Below are positions 1 through 7,306 of a stretch of DNA of 17,660 bases, one piece after another. Each line of letters starts with the position of its first letter. Position 1 is the first letter of the stretch. Position numbers and translations under genes: made by a program. This DNA is from Salegentibacter sp. (GTDB lineage: Bacteria > Bacteroidota > Bacteroidia > Flavobacteriales > Flavobacteriaceae), in assembly GCA_024635815.1 (NCBI GenBank), contig JAGXIG010000006.1:1-17660 (forward strand), given 5' to 3'. The notes under the pieces were generated by a model. It worked only from the letters and a program-made list of their open reading frames with translations, ran no database searches and was not told the origin of the DNA.

Positions 1-519
1 GAATACAGCGATGTTCTGCAAAATGGTACTGCAATTGGTTCTGGTTTAGCCACGGCTGTAAATCGTTTAAAAGATAGCGATGCAGAAAGTAAAGTAATTA
101 TTTTGCTTACTGATGGAGTGAATAATTCAGGGTTTATAGATCCTAAAATCGCCAGTGAGCTAGCTGTAGAATTCGGGATTAAAACTTATACCATTGGTGT
201 GGGAAGCAATGGTAATGCGCTTACACCTGTAGGGATTTTGCCAAACGGAAGGTTTCAATATGGAGTTCAAAAAGTAGAAATAGACGAGGCTTTATTACAA
301 CAAATCGCTGCAGATACCGGCGGAAAATATTTTAGGGCAACAAGTAATGAAACCCTCGAGGAAATTTATGAAGAGATTGACAGTCTCGAAAAATCTGAAA
401 TAGAAGAATTCAGATATTATAATTATACCGAAAAATTTAGGCCCTACGCCTTATTAGCATTAGGATTACTGCTTTTTGAAGTATTATTAAGATATACTGT
501 TTTTAGAGGCTTTATTTAA
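1..519 (+). CDS. batA: BatA, VWA-domain membrane protein (5' end outside window)
   Basis: This is the C-terminal 172 residues of a von Willebrand factor A protein; the frame is open from base 1, so the start lies upstream. Two of the metal-ion-dependent adhesion site (MIDAS) elements are visible: Gly-Thr-Ala-Ile-Gly near visible residue 9 and the Thr-Asp-Gly at 37-39. The DxSxS element must be upstream. A hydrophobic segment near the C-terminus (about residues 145-165) is the closing membrane anchor. It lies 20 bp before batB, a second VWA protein with the same layout, and heads the batA-E order known from Bacteroides fragilis, where the locus was linked to oxygen tolerance. VWA proteins of this kind usually work with a MoxR AAA+ ATPase, whose gene would be expected upstream and is not seen here. 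Family assignment is firm; the choice of batA rests on gene order. Confidence 0.9.
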   Translation, partial: EYSDVLQNGTAIGSGLATAVNRLKDSDAESKVIILLTDGVNNSGFIDPKIASELAVEFGIKTYTIGVGSNGNALTPVGILPNGRFQYGVQKVEIDEALLQQIAADTGGKYFRATSNETLEEIYEEIDSLEKSEIEEFRYYNYTEKFRPYALLALGLLLFEVLLRYTVFRGFI

Positions 520-539
520 AAATTGGAAAGGAAGGTTTA

Positions 540-1586
540 ATGATCTTAGAAGAGAAAATATATTTATGGTTTTTACTACTTATTCCGGTAGTAATCTTGC
601 TGTACCTAATTTTCAGGTTTTGGCAGAAGCGTGCCCGCTCCAGGTTTGCCAAACCCGAACTTCTTAGTTTTTTATCCCCAAACAAATCGGCATTTAAGCC
701 TGTTTTAAAATTATTGCTCATTCTCGTGGCGCTTGCCAGTATAATTTTTGGTCTGGTAAATCCCAAAATAGGTTCTCAGTTAGAAACAGTAAAGCGCGAA
801 GGTGTAGATATCGTTTTTGCCGTAGATGTTTCAAAAAGTATGGAGGCGGAAGATATTGCGCCCAATAGATTAGAGAAATCGAAACAGTTAGTACGGCAAA
901 TAATAGGCAATTTAGGAAGTGATCGCGTAGGAATTATTGCCTATGCTGGGAGTGCTTTTCCGCAGTTGCCAATTACTACAGACTATGGCTCGGCAGAGAT
1001 GTTTCTTGAAAGTTTAAATACCGATATGCTCTCTTCACAAGGGACAGCCATTGGTGACGCCATAGATCTGGCCACAGGATTCTTTGACGATAATCAGCAA
1101 ACCAATCGCGTGATGTTTATTCTAAGTGATGGCGAAGATCACGAAGGGAATGTCGAAGATATGGCCGAACAAGCCGCTGAAGCCGGAATAAGAATCTATA
1201 CCATTGGGGTGGGAACCGCTAAAGGTGGCCCAATTCCAATTAAACGTAATGGAGTAGTACAGAACTATAAAAAGGATAACCAGGGAGAAACGGTAATTAC
1301 CAAGCTTGACCCTGCAATTCTTGAGGAAATTGCAGAAGAGACCGACGGCGAATATATTGACGGTACTGTTACTGCAGAAGTAACCGAAAAGGTACAGGAA
1401 GCACTTCAGAATATTGAAAAAACAGAATTTGAGGCGAAGCAATTTGCCGATTATAAATCCCAATTTCAGTGGTTTGTTGGTTTAGCAGTTTTGCTACTGT
1501 TGCTGGACGTATTTATGTTGGAACGGAAAACGGGCTGGATAAGCAGGCTCAATTTGTTCAACGAAAAAAGAAAAACAGAGGAGTGA
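540..1586 (+). CDS. batB: BatB, VWA-domain inner-membrane protein
   Basis: The 348-residue protein has two N-terminal membrane segments (about 8-26 and 55-73), a VWA domain at about 88-295 and a C-terminal membrane segment at about 310-327, the usual aerotolerance-operon architecture. The MIDAS is complete: Asp96-x-Ser98-x-Ser100, Thr169 in Gly-Thr-Ala-Ile-Gly, and Asp197 in Leu-Ser-Asp-Gly. The VWA domain should face the periplasm and bind a divalent metal for protein-protein contact. The purine-rich stretch GGAAAGGAAGG just upstream could serve as a ribosome site and supports the start at 540. It is 20 bp after batA and 4 bp before batC, so co-transcription is almost certain. The biochemical role of Bat proteins is unsettled; proposals include envelope stress tolerance and assembly of periplasmic complexes together with MoxR. 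Confidence 0.93.
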   Translation: MILEEKIYLWFLLLIPVVILLYLIFRFWQKRARSRFAKPELLSFLSPNKSAFKPVLKLLLILVALASIIFGLVNPKIGSQLETVKREGVDIVFAVDVSKSMEAEDIAPNRLEKSKQLVRQIIGNLGSDRVGIIAYAGSAFPQLPITTDYGSAEMFLESLNTDMLSSQGTAIGDAIDLATGFFDDNQQTNRVMFILSDGEDHEGNVEDMAEQAAEAGIRIYTIGVGTAKGGPIPIKRNGVVQNYKKDNQGETVITKLDPAILEEIAEETDGEYIDGTVTAEVTEKVQEALQNIEKTEFEAKQFADYKSQFQWFVGLAVLLLLLDVFMLERKTGWISRLNLFNEKRKTEE

Positions 1587-1590
1587 TTCA

Positions 1591-2478
1591 ATGAGAAGTT
1601 TTTCAGCAAACATATTATTATTAATTTTTGGCTTCTTGCTTTCTTTGCCTGTAGTTGCACAGCAACAAAATGATAAAGAAAAAGAAAGAGCCCAAAAGGA
1701 AGCCCGGCAATTTATGCAGGATGCTGATGTTGCTTTAGGAGAAAATAATTTTCCTGAAGCCGAGGCTGCATATAGAAAAGCGATAGCCAGGGATCCTGAA
1801 AACGCTGACGCAAGGTATAATATGGGTAATATGTATTATACTCGCGAGAATTCACCGCAGGCCGCTCAACGCTTTAAACAGGCTGCTGAAGTTGCCGATA
1901 CCAAGACTGCCAAACACAAGGCCAACCATAATTTGGGAAATGCTTATATGAAGCAAAAAATGTATCAGGAAGCGGTAGATGCCTATAAAGATGCATTGCG
2001 AAATGACCCAACCGACGATGAAACCCGGTATAATTTAGCGCTGGCGAAAAAGATGCTGGAACAAGAGCAGGATCAACAGGATGATAATCAGGATGGTGGC
2101 GATGATGAGAATGAAGATCAGGACGAGCAGGATCAGGAGAATCAAGATCAAGACCAGGAGCAGGAGCAGGAAAACGAAGATCAGCAGGATCAGGATGGTG
2201 AAGGGGATAACGAAGGTGACCAGGATCAACAAGATCAGGACCAGGAGGAACAGGAAGGTGACCAGGACGAGCAGGAGCAACAGGATGGCGAAGGTGATCA
2301 GGAACAAGAAGAGCAGGAGCCGGAAGGAGATCAGCCTCAGCCTGCACAGGGACAGTTGTCACCAGAACAAATTCAAAGTTTACTGGAAGCGATGAACAAT
2401 GAAGAAAAAAAGGTGCAGGATAAAATAAATGCGGAAAAACAAAAAGGTGCCAAAGTGCAGTCTGAAAAAGATTGGTAA
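1591..2478 (+). CDS. batC: BatC, secreted TPR protein with a long Asp/Glu/Gln-rich tail
   Basis: The 295-residue protein begins with a signal peptide (hydrophobic core about 8-22, probable cleavage after Val-Ala-Gln). Tetratricopeptide repeats follow at about 41-156, with repeat features such as Tyr-Asn-Met-Gly-Asn-Met-Tyr and His-Asn-Leu-Gly-Asn-Ala-Tyr. Residues about 157-255 are a low-complexity stretch made almost only of Asp, Glu, Gln, Asn and Gly. A short charged helix at about 256-285 closes the protein. TPRs are protein-binding scaffolds, so BatC probably docks other Bat proteins in the periplasm. The acidic tail is typical of BatC-like proteins, but its length here is notable, and it makes the opposite strand look open in several false frames. 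The gene starts 4 bp after batB and ends 59 bp before batD, the widest gap inside the operon. Confidence 0.9.
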   Translation: MRSFSANILLLIFGFLLSLPVVAQQQNDKEKERAQKEARQFMQDADVALGENNFPEAEAAYRKAIARDPENADARYNMGNMYYTRENSPQAAQRFKQAAEVADTKTAKHKANHNLGNAYMKQKMYQEAVDAYKDALRNDPTDDETRYNLALAKKMLEQEQDQQDDNQDGGDDENEDQDEQDQENQDQDQEQEQENEDQQDQDGEGDNEGDQDQQDQDQEEQEGDQDEQEQQDGEGDQEQEEQEPEGDQPQPAQGQLSPEQIQSLLEAMNNEEKKVQDKINAEKQKGAKVQSEKDW

Positions 2479-2491
2479 AATTTTTGATACA

Positions 2492-2525
2492 TTTCTTTCC
2501 AAAATTCATGCTTATTTTAAAGAAA
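2492..2525 (+). promoter_or_regulatory. Intercistronic hairpin between batC and batD
   Basis: TTTCTTT at 2492-2498 pairs perfectly with AAAGAAA at 2519-2525. Inside, AAAAT at 2501-2505 pairs with ATTTT at 2514-2518, leaving a CC bulge and an 8-nt loop. The 12-bp stem is AU-only apart from one C-G pair and no U-run follows, so a terminator is unlikely. It could mark an RNA processing or stability site that sets the BatC to BatD ratio; that role is inference. Confidence 0.35.
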
Positions 2526-2537
2526 GGGATTTTATAA

Positions 2538-4289
2538 ATGAAGTTGAAGCTTTTAATACTTAGCATTTTATTTTTTACCGGTGTTGGTTTACAGGCCCAG
2601 GTTAAGTTCGAGGCTAAGGTGAGCAAGGACAGGCTTGGTGTAAACGAACGTCTCAGGGTAGATTTTGAAATGAACCAGGATGGCGATAATTTTCGTCCAC
2701 CTTCGTTTGATGGCTTTACCGTTGTTGGGGGGCCAAACCAGTCGGTGAGCAATCGCTGGATTAATGGCAACCGTACTTATTCTAAAACATATTCCTATTA
2801 TTTACAACCTAATTCTCGCGGAAGCAAGACCATAGCACAAGCAGAGATTACCGTAGACGATAAAACTTATAAAACCACGCCCGTAGATATTCAGGTTACC
2901 GCTGCAGTTGAAGAACCAAAAGATGGCGATAATTCAGATCTTATAGCTTCAGATAATCTTCATTTGGTGGCAGAGGTTTCTAATCCTAATCCTTACTTGA
3001 ATGAAGGGATCACAGTAATTTATAAATTGTTCGTAAGTCCGCGTATTAGCGTGAGCAATTTCAGGGAAGTAGACAGTCCTAAATTTTCAGATTTCTGGAG
3101 TCAAAATATCGAAATTAGAGAGTTAAGACCTGAAAATGGCGAATATCAAGGTGAACCATATCGGTATGTAGTACTTAAGAAAGCAGTCCTTTATCCGCAG
3201 AAAACAGGGGAACTGGAACTGGAACCGCTCACTTTGTCAGTTTCGGTAGATGTGCCCAGTGACAGACGTGACATTTTTGGCAGTAGAATCTATAAAACTG
3301 TAAATAAAACGGTTAACGCCGGGACAAGAACTATAGATGTTAAACCTCTCCCCGATGGGAAACCAGTTGGTTTTACCGGGGCTGTAGGTAAATTCAGTTT
3401 AAATGTAAGCACCACTAAAGACAGGCTTGATGCTTCAGAATCTTTAGAAGCAGAGGTTGAAATTAAAGGTAACGGGAATTTAAATTTATTTGAATTACCG
3501 GCCCTTCAGGTGCCATCTGCTCTGGAAATGTATGATCCTGAAAGAACCGAAAACATTACTACCACGCTAAATGGCAAACAAGGAAGTATTATAGACTCCT
3601 ACACCATAGTCCCAACCAGGAAGGGACAATATCCAATTCAGCCTTTAACTTTTTCTTATTTCGATCCGGAAACCCAAACCTATAAGAGTTTGTCTTCTCA
3701 AGAGATTTTGATAGATGTAGAAGAAGGACCCGTAGCCTCCGGTGGGGGAATTGCAGAGAATAGCAAACAAGCGGTTAATTTGCCAACAGAACAATTTAGA
3801 TTTATTAAGACCAAAACAAATTTAAAACCCTTAGAACAACAAGCCTTTTTTAGGTCCTGGACGTATTGGGGATCTTTAATTTTACCGTTTGCAGTGATTC
3901 CTCTATTTATATTATTCGGAAAAAAGAGAGAAGCTATTGCAGCAGATGTTCAGGGGAATAGGCTGAAAAAGGCTAACAAGCTTGCAAGAAAATATCTTTC
4001 TGAAGCCAAAAAGAACCTTGGCGATCAGCAGGCTTTTTATGAATCCCTAGAGCGTGCTATGCACAATTACCTTAAGGCAAAACTGCATATTCAAACTTCT
4101 GAGATGAGTAAGGAGCGAATTTCAGAAATCCTTAGGGAAAAGAAAGTTGCCGATGAAACTTCTACTGAATTTATTGAGGTTTTAAAAAGCTGTGAATTTG
4201 CACGCTATACCCCGGCATCTAGTACCGCGCAGCAAGAAGATTATGACAAGGCAGTAAAGGTAATTTCAAAACTGGATAAAGATCTATAA
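2538..4289 (+). CDS. batD: BatD, oxygen-tolerance protein
   Basis: The 583-residue protein has a signal peptide (residues 1-20, ending Leu-Gln-Ala-Gln) and then a long beta-rich periplasmic portion to about residue 435. One membrane segment lies at about 443-463, followed by a positively charged stretch and a cytoplasmic helical tail of about 110 residues. This is the standard BatD layout. The first 120 residues, with phrases such as Phe-Glu-Ala-Lys-Val-Ser-Lys and Val-Val-Gly-Gly-Pro-Asn-Gln-Ser, match what I know of the family. Size and position between batC and batE agree. The start at 2538 gives a clean signal peptide. batE begins one base after its stop codon, implying translational coupling. 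The molecular function of BatD is not established; it probably anchors the Bat assembly across the inner membrane. Confidence 0.93.
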   Translation: MKLKLLILSILFFTGVGLQAQVKFEAKVSKDRLGVNERLRVDFEMNQDGDNFRPPSFDGFTVVGGPNQSVSNRWINGNRTYSKTYSYYLQPNSRGSKTIAQAEITVDDKTYKTTPVDIQVTAAVEEPKDGDNSDLIASDNLHLVAEVSNPNPYLNEGITVIYKLFVSPRISVSNFREVDSPKFSDFWSQNIEIRELRPENGEYQGEPYRYVVLKKAVLYPQKTGELELEPLTLSVSVDVPSDRRDIFGSRIYKTVNKTVNAGTRTIDVKPLPDGKPVGFTGAVGKFSLNVSTTKDRLDASESLEAEVEIKGNGNLNLFELPALQVPSALEMYDPERTENITTTLNGKQGSIIDSYTIVPTRKGQYPIQPLTFSYFDPETQTYKSLSSQEILIDVEEGPVASGGGIAENSKQAVNLPTEQFRFIKTKTNLKPLEQQAFFRSWTYWGSLILPFAVIPLFILFGKKREAIAADVQGNRLKKANKLARKYLSEAKKNLGDQQAFYESLERAMHNYLKAKLHIQTSEMSKERISEILREKKVADETSTEFIEVLKSCEFARYTPASSTAQQEDYDKAVKVISKLDKDL

Positions 4290-4290
4290 A

Positions 4291-5040
4291 ATGAAAAAGC
4301 TGATATTGGTTATTCTTGTATTTGTTTCGGCTTTGGTGCAGGCTCAAAACCCCACGCTTTTTGAAGAAGCTAATGAGGCCTATGCAAATGATGATTTTGA
4401 AACAGCCATTGCGAAGTATGAAAAAATCCTGGAAAACGGGGAAACTTCTGCAGCCGTTTATTATAATTTGGGGAATGCCCATTATAAATTGAATAATGTA
4501 GCTCCCAGTATATTTTACTACGAAAAAGCTTTGCAATTAAATCCTGCCGATGAGGATGTGCAAAACAATATAGAATTCGCCCGAAGTATGACAATAGATG
4601 ATATTCCGGTGATTGAGGAAACAGGATTTGAGAAAAGTTTTAATCAATTTATTTCCACTTTTTCCTATAACACCTGGGCTTATCTATCTATTACTTTTTC
4701 AATAATATTCGTAATCCTGTTCTTATTATATTACTTCAGTAGAAAACCTTTAATAAAACGCAGTCTTTTTGGAGCTGCGGTGTTTGTTTTTTTACTGGGG
4801 GGGATTTCAGTATTTTTCGCATTTCAGCAGCAGGAAATTCAGTTTAATAATCAATTTGCCATTATTTTTTCTGAAGAAGTTGAAGTGAAAAACGAGCCCT
4901 CGCAGCGGGGTGATGCTGCTTTTAACCTTCACGAAGGCACCAAAGCAAGGGTCTTGGATGATTACCAGGGTTGGGTGAAAATTGAGCTTTCAAATGGTAC
5001 TCAAGGTTGGGTGGAAAATAATAATTTGAAACGACTATAA
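4291..5040 (+). CDS. batE: BatE, TPR and SH3-domain membrane protein
   Basis: The 249-residue protein has a signal peptide (1-19, ending Val-Gln-Ala-Gln) and TPR units at about 22-92, including Tyr-Tyr-Asn-Leu-Gly-Asn-Ala-His-Tyr. Two membrane segments lie at about 129-149 and 157-177, and a C-terminal bacterial SH3-like domain at about 188-247, ending in Gln-Gly-Trp-Val-Glu-Asn. The order TPR, membrane hairpin, SH3 is the normal BatE plan, so both soluble domains should face the periplasm. The TPR part probably binds Bat partners, and bacterial SH3 domains often contact cell-wall material. The gene follows batD by one base and is the last of the operon. No strong terminator is visible after it, so some read-through into the next small gene is possible. 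Confidence 0.92.
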   Translation: MKKLILVILVFVSALVQAQNPTLFEEANEAYANDDFETAIAKYEKILENGETSAAVYYNLGNAHYKLNNVAPSIFYYEKALQLNPADEDVQNNIEFARSMTIDDIPVIEETGFEKSFNQFISTFSYNTWAYLSITFSIIFVILFLLYYFSRKPLIKRSLFGAAVFVFLLGGISVFFAFQQQEIQFNNQFAIIFSEEVEVKNEPSQRGDAAFNLHEGTKARVLDDYQGWVKIELSNGTQGWVENNNLKRL

Positions 5041-5104
5041 TAAAAATTGATATTGGTTTAACATTAATATATGCCAATTTCTTTTTATTAGAATCAATTG
5101 TTGT

Positions 5105-5112
5105 TATTTTTG
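5105..5112 (+). promoter_or_regulatory. -7 promoter element for the small secreted-protein gene
   Basis: TATTTTTG matches the Bacteroidota -7 consensus TAnnTTTG exactly. Only five bases (CAATT) separate it from the ATG at 5118, so transcription would start at or next to the start codon and give a leaderless or nearly leaderless mRNA. The -33 region is T-rich without a clear TTG, which lowers confidence. Confidence 0.5.
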
Positions 5113-5117
5113 CAATT

Positions 5118-5408
5118 ATGAAAAAACTGGCTTACATACTCACCTTTGTTTTTTTGGCGTTTATAGCAACGCCAAGTATTGTTGCCTATATTGATAATTC
5201 TGTAGATGTTTCTTTTGCTTTCAATGTAAATGAAGAGGAAAGTTCTTCTAAAAACGAGATCAATCTGGAATTCAATTTAGAGGAACATCATTCTAATTAT
5301 GCCAGCATACAATATCTTCAGGAACATTCAAATACCGAAGATTTTTATACCGAGAGTTATCCTATTGTCTTCTTAGACGTTATTTTTCCCCCTCCAAAAA
5401 ACGCTTAA
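5118..5408 (+). CDS. Small secreted protein of unknown function, upstream of sulP
   Basis: The 96-residue product is not one I can name. It has a signal peptide (Met-Lys-Lys, hydrophobic core about 5-22, likely cleavage near Val-Ala-Tyr at 22-24). An acidic mature part of about 70 residues follows, with a Glu-Glu-His-His pair, and the C-terminus is Phe-Pro-Pro-Pro-Lys-Asn-Ala. A -7 box sits five bases before the ATG, which supports this start and separate transcription from batE. From memory, small secreted ORFs ending in a Pro-Pro-Pro motif recur in front of transporter genes in Flavobacteriaceae, but I cannot verify this here. Its position before a SulP transporter suggests a linked role, for example as an accessory peptide or a leader whose translation matters. 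No domain is recognisable. Coding status is supported by the signal peptide and promoter. Confidence 0.7.
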   Translation: MKKLAYILTFVFLAFIATPSIVAYIDNSVDVSFAFNVNEEESSSKNEINLEFNLEEHHSNYASIQYLQEHSNTEDFYTESYPIVFLDVIFPPPKNA

Positions 5409-5523
5409 TCTAAGTTCATTTTTTGAATTTCTAAGGTTTCTTGTAAATTAGAAGAGTGTATAAATCACACTTATTAGCCTTGCAAATAAAAATTTCAACC
5501 CATTTTTTCAAATTTAGATTTTA

Positions 5524-5569
5524 GAGACTTTATAACATTTCCTTTAAAACAATTTAAGGATTAGGTCTC
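5524..5569 (+). promoter_or_regulatory. Stem-loop in the sulP leader
   Basis: GAGAC at 5524-5528 pairs with GTCTC at 5565-5569. Nested inside, CCTTTAAA at 5541-5548 pairs with TTTAAGG at 5553-5559, leaving one bulged T and an ACAA loop. The structure ends 20 bases before the sulP ATG and no U-run follows, so it is not a terminator. It could affect ribosome access or mRNA stability. The rest of the 181-bp gap after the small gene shows only a poor promoter match (TAGCCTTG at 5475-5482). Confidence 0.35.
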
Positions 5570-5589
5570 AGTTTAATAAAGCGTTTTAT

Positions 5590-7149
5590 ATGTTCAAACA
5601 TTTTAATAAAGATTTCCCGGCGAGTATTGTAGTATTTTTCGTAGCCATTCCCTTATGTTTAGGAATTGCCCTTGCCAGTGGAGCCCCACTATTCTCCGGT
5701 CTTATTGCCGGTATGGTAGGAGGTATCGTTGTAGGTAGTATATCAAATTCCCAACTTGGGGTTAGTGGTCCTGCTGCAGGTTTGGCAGTGATTGTTTTGA
5801 GTGCCATCCAATCTTTGGGTAGCTACGAAATATTTTTGGTCGCCGTAGTTATCGCTGGTTTACTTCAAATAGTAATGGGAGCTTTAAAGGCCGGTATTAT
5901 CGGGTACTATTTTCCATCTTCCGTGATTAAAGGAATGTTGGCAGGTATTGGTATTACTATTGCAATTTCGCAAATTCCAAATGCATTAGGTTTTTCCAGT
6001 GATCTGGAAATCTTTTCCATAGATCAGGGAGTCGGCCCGGTATTTAGCAAATTGGCTAATAACCTTCATGTTGGTGCAATTCTAATTACTTTGGTTGCAT
6101 TAGGAATTATGCTTCTTTGGGAAAAAGTACTTACAGGGAAGCACAAAATATTTAGTATAGTTCCCGGTCCTCTAGTTGCTGTTGCAATGGGAGTGATTTA
6201 CTATGTTATTGTAGATGGTCCTGCTTTCGGAATTCAGGAATTTCAATTGGTTACCGTACCAGTGCCGGATAATGCAGCATCATTTTTCGGACAGTTTTCT
6301 ATGCCTAACTGGGCTGAAGTTATAAATTCTGAAGTTTGGGTAGTTGCAATCACAATTGCAATTGTAGCCAGTCTGGAAACTTTATTGAGTGTAGAAGCGA
6401 TTGATAAATTAGATCCTTTAAAAAGAACTACAAATACTAACCGTGAGCTTTATGCACAAGGAGCCGGGAATATGATATCAGGACTTATTGGTGGTTTGCC
6501 AGTAACCCAGGTAATTGTAAGAAGTTCGACAAATATGCAATCTGGAGGTAGAACTAAATTGTCTGCTATTATGCACGGATTTCTAATTCTTATTTCCATT
6601 ATTGCTATCCCAACGGTTTTGAATATGATTCCTTTGGCTGTGCTTGCTGCGGTTCTTCTGCTAGTAGGCTATAAGTTGGCTAAACCAGCACTCTTTAAGC
6701 AAATGTTTAAATTAGGTAAAGGACAATTCCTTCCCTTTATAATTACCATACTTGGGGTTGTATTTTTAGATCTTTTAATGGGTATTGGTCTTGGGCTTGC
6801 AGTAGGTATTGGGGTTATTTTAATTAATAGCTACAAAAACTCTCACTTCCTGCATAAAGAAGGTTACGATGTTAACGATGGCCAGTACAAGATCACTCTT
6901 GCAGAAGAGCTGTCTTTCTTAAACAAAGGTGCAATTCTAAGAGAATTAAATGAAATTCCAGAGAACTCTACAGTAATTATTGATGTAAGAAAAACCAGGG
7001 TATTGGATTATGATGTACTGGAAATTTTAGATGAATTTGCTATCAAAGCTAAACGAAAGAATATTACTATTAAACTTATTGCCAATAAAGGTGAAGTAGT
7101 AAATCCTGATAGTTTTAGAAGATTTTTTGGACTGGACGTACCGGTTTAA
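5590..7149 (+). CDS. SulP-family anion transporter with STAS domain
   Basis: The 519-residue protein carries an N-terminal transporter domain of many hydrophobic segments (residues about 8-425). It begins with the family-typical Phe-Pro-Ala-Ser-Ile-Val-Val-Phe-Phe-Val-Ala-Ile-Pro-Leu-Cys-Leu-Gly and contains Ser-Gly-Pro-Ala-Ala-Gly-Leu. A cytoplasmic STAS domain (about 435-510) follows and includes Asp-Val-Arg-Lys-Thr-Arg-Val-Leu-Asp-Tyr-Asp. SulP proteins carry sulfate, bicarbonate, chloride or other anions, usually with Na+ or H+. The substrate cannot be read from the sequence; bicarbonate is possible because relatives are often found beside carbonic anhydrase, but no such gene is here. The length is within the normal range and the start gives an intact first segment. 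The gene is preceded by a leader hairpin and ends just before a repeat-derived terminator facing cvpA. Confidence 0.92.
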   Translation: MFKHFNKDFPASIVVFFVAIPLCLGIALASGAPLFSGLIAGMVGGIVVGSISNSQLGVSGPAAGLAVIVLSAIQSLGSYEIFLVAVVIAGLLQIVMGALKAGIIGYYFPSSVIKGMLAGIGITIAISQIPNALGFSSDLEIFSIDQGVGPVFSKLANNLHVGAILITLVALGIMLLWEKVLTGKHKIFSIVPGPLVAVAMGVIYYVIVDGPAFGIQEFQLVTVPVPDNAASFFGQFSMPNWAEVINSEVWVVAITIAIVASLETLLSVEAIDKLDPLKRTTNTNRELYAQGAGNMISGLIGGLPVTQVIVRSSTNMQSGGRTKLSAIMHGFLILISIIAIPTVLNMIPLAVLAAVLLLVGYKLAKPALFKQMFKLGKGQFLPFIITILGVVFLDLLMGIGLGLAVGIGVILINSYKNSHFLHKEGYDVNDGQYKITLAEELSFLNKGAILRELNEIPENSTVIIDVRKTRVLDYDVLEILDEFAIKAKRKNITIKLIANKGEVVNPDSFRRFFGLDVPV

Positions 7150-7170
7150 AACTATAGAATAGAATTTTTT

Positions 7171-7306
7171 AGAGGAAGTTTGAGAAGTTATATTTTCGTC
7201 AAGCTGAACCTACCCGTCCGTTCAGGCGGGTTTATTTCAGCTTCTAACATCTTAGATCCTGAAATAAATTCAGGATGACGAACTAAAAACTTTTTAAACT
7301 TCCTCT
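7171..7306. terminator. Long stem closing the sulP/cvpA convergent junction
   Basis: AGAGGAAGTTTGAGAAGTT at 7171-7189 pairs along its whole length with 7288-7306; two of the 19 pairs would be G-U in RNA. On the + strand the right arm runs directly into TTTTT, which fits a terminator for sulP. The right arm overlaps the last codons and stop of cvpA (7294-7304), so the left arm looks like an inverted copy of the cvpA 3' end. The stem encloses the repeat at 7197-7280. Confidence 0.6.
7197..7280. repeat. Flavobacterial-type intergenic palindromic repeat with nested hairpin
   Basis: The 84-bp unit is framed by CGTCA (7197-7201) and TGACG (7276-7280) and contains two imperfectly related hairpins. 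Arm one pairs AAGCTGAA (7201-7208) with TTCAGCTT (7236-7243). Arm two pairs ATCCTGAA (7256-7263) with TTCAGGAT (7269-7276). The loop of arm one holds another palindrome at 7212-7231, ACCCG...CGGGT, with CC/GG pairing inside and one bulged T. From memory, repeats with the pattern GTCATgCTGAAc...TTCAGgATGACG are dispersed between genes in many flavobacteria. Only one copy is in this window, so dispersal cannot be shown here. Confidence 0.65.

Noticed and set aside
1874..2770. Long minus-strand and alternative + strand frames across batC and batD
   Set aside because: They are shadows of the repetitive acidic tail of BatC and of batD; their products are low-complexity and the true frames have signal peptides and family matches.
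5052..5085. Possible weak terminator after batE (ATTGG...CCAAT followed by a T-rich run)
   Set aside because: Only five pairs with a 17-base loop; too weak to call.
5475..5482. TAGCCTTG as a sulP -7 box
   Set aside because: One mismatch, no TTG at a suitable distance and more than 100 bases from the start; not enough support.
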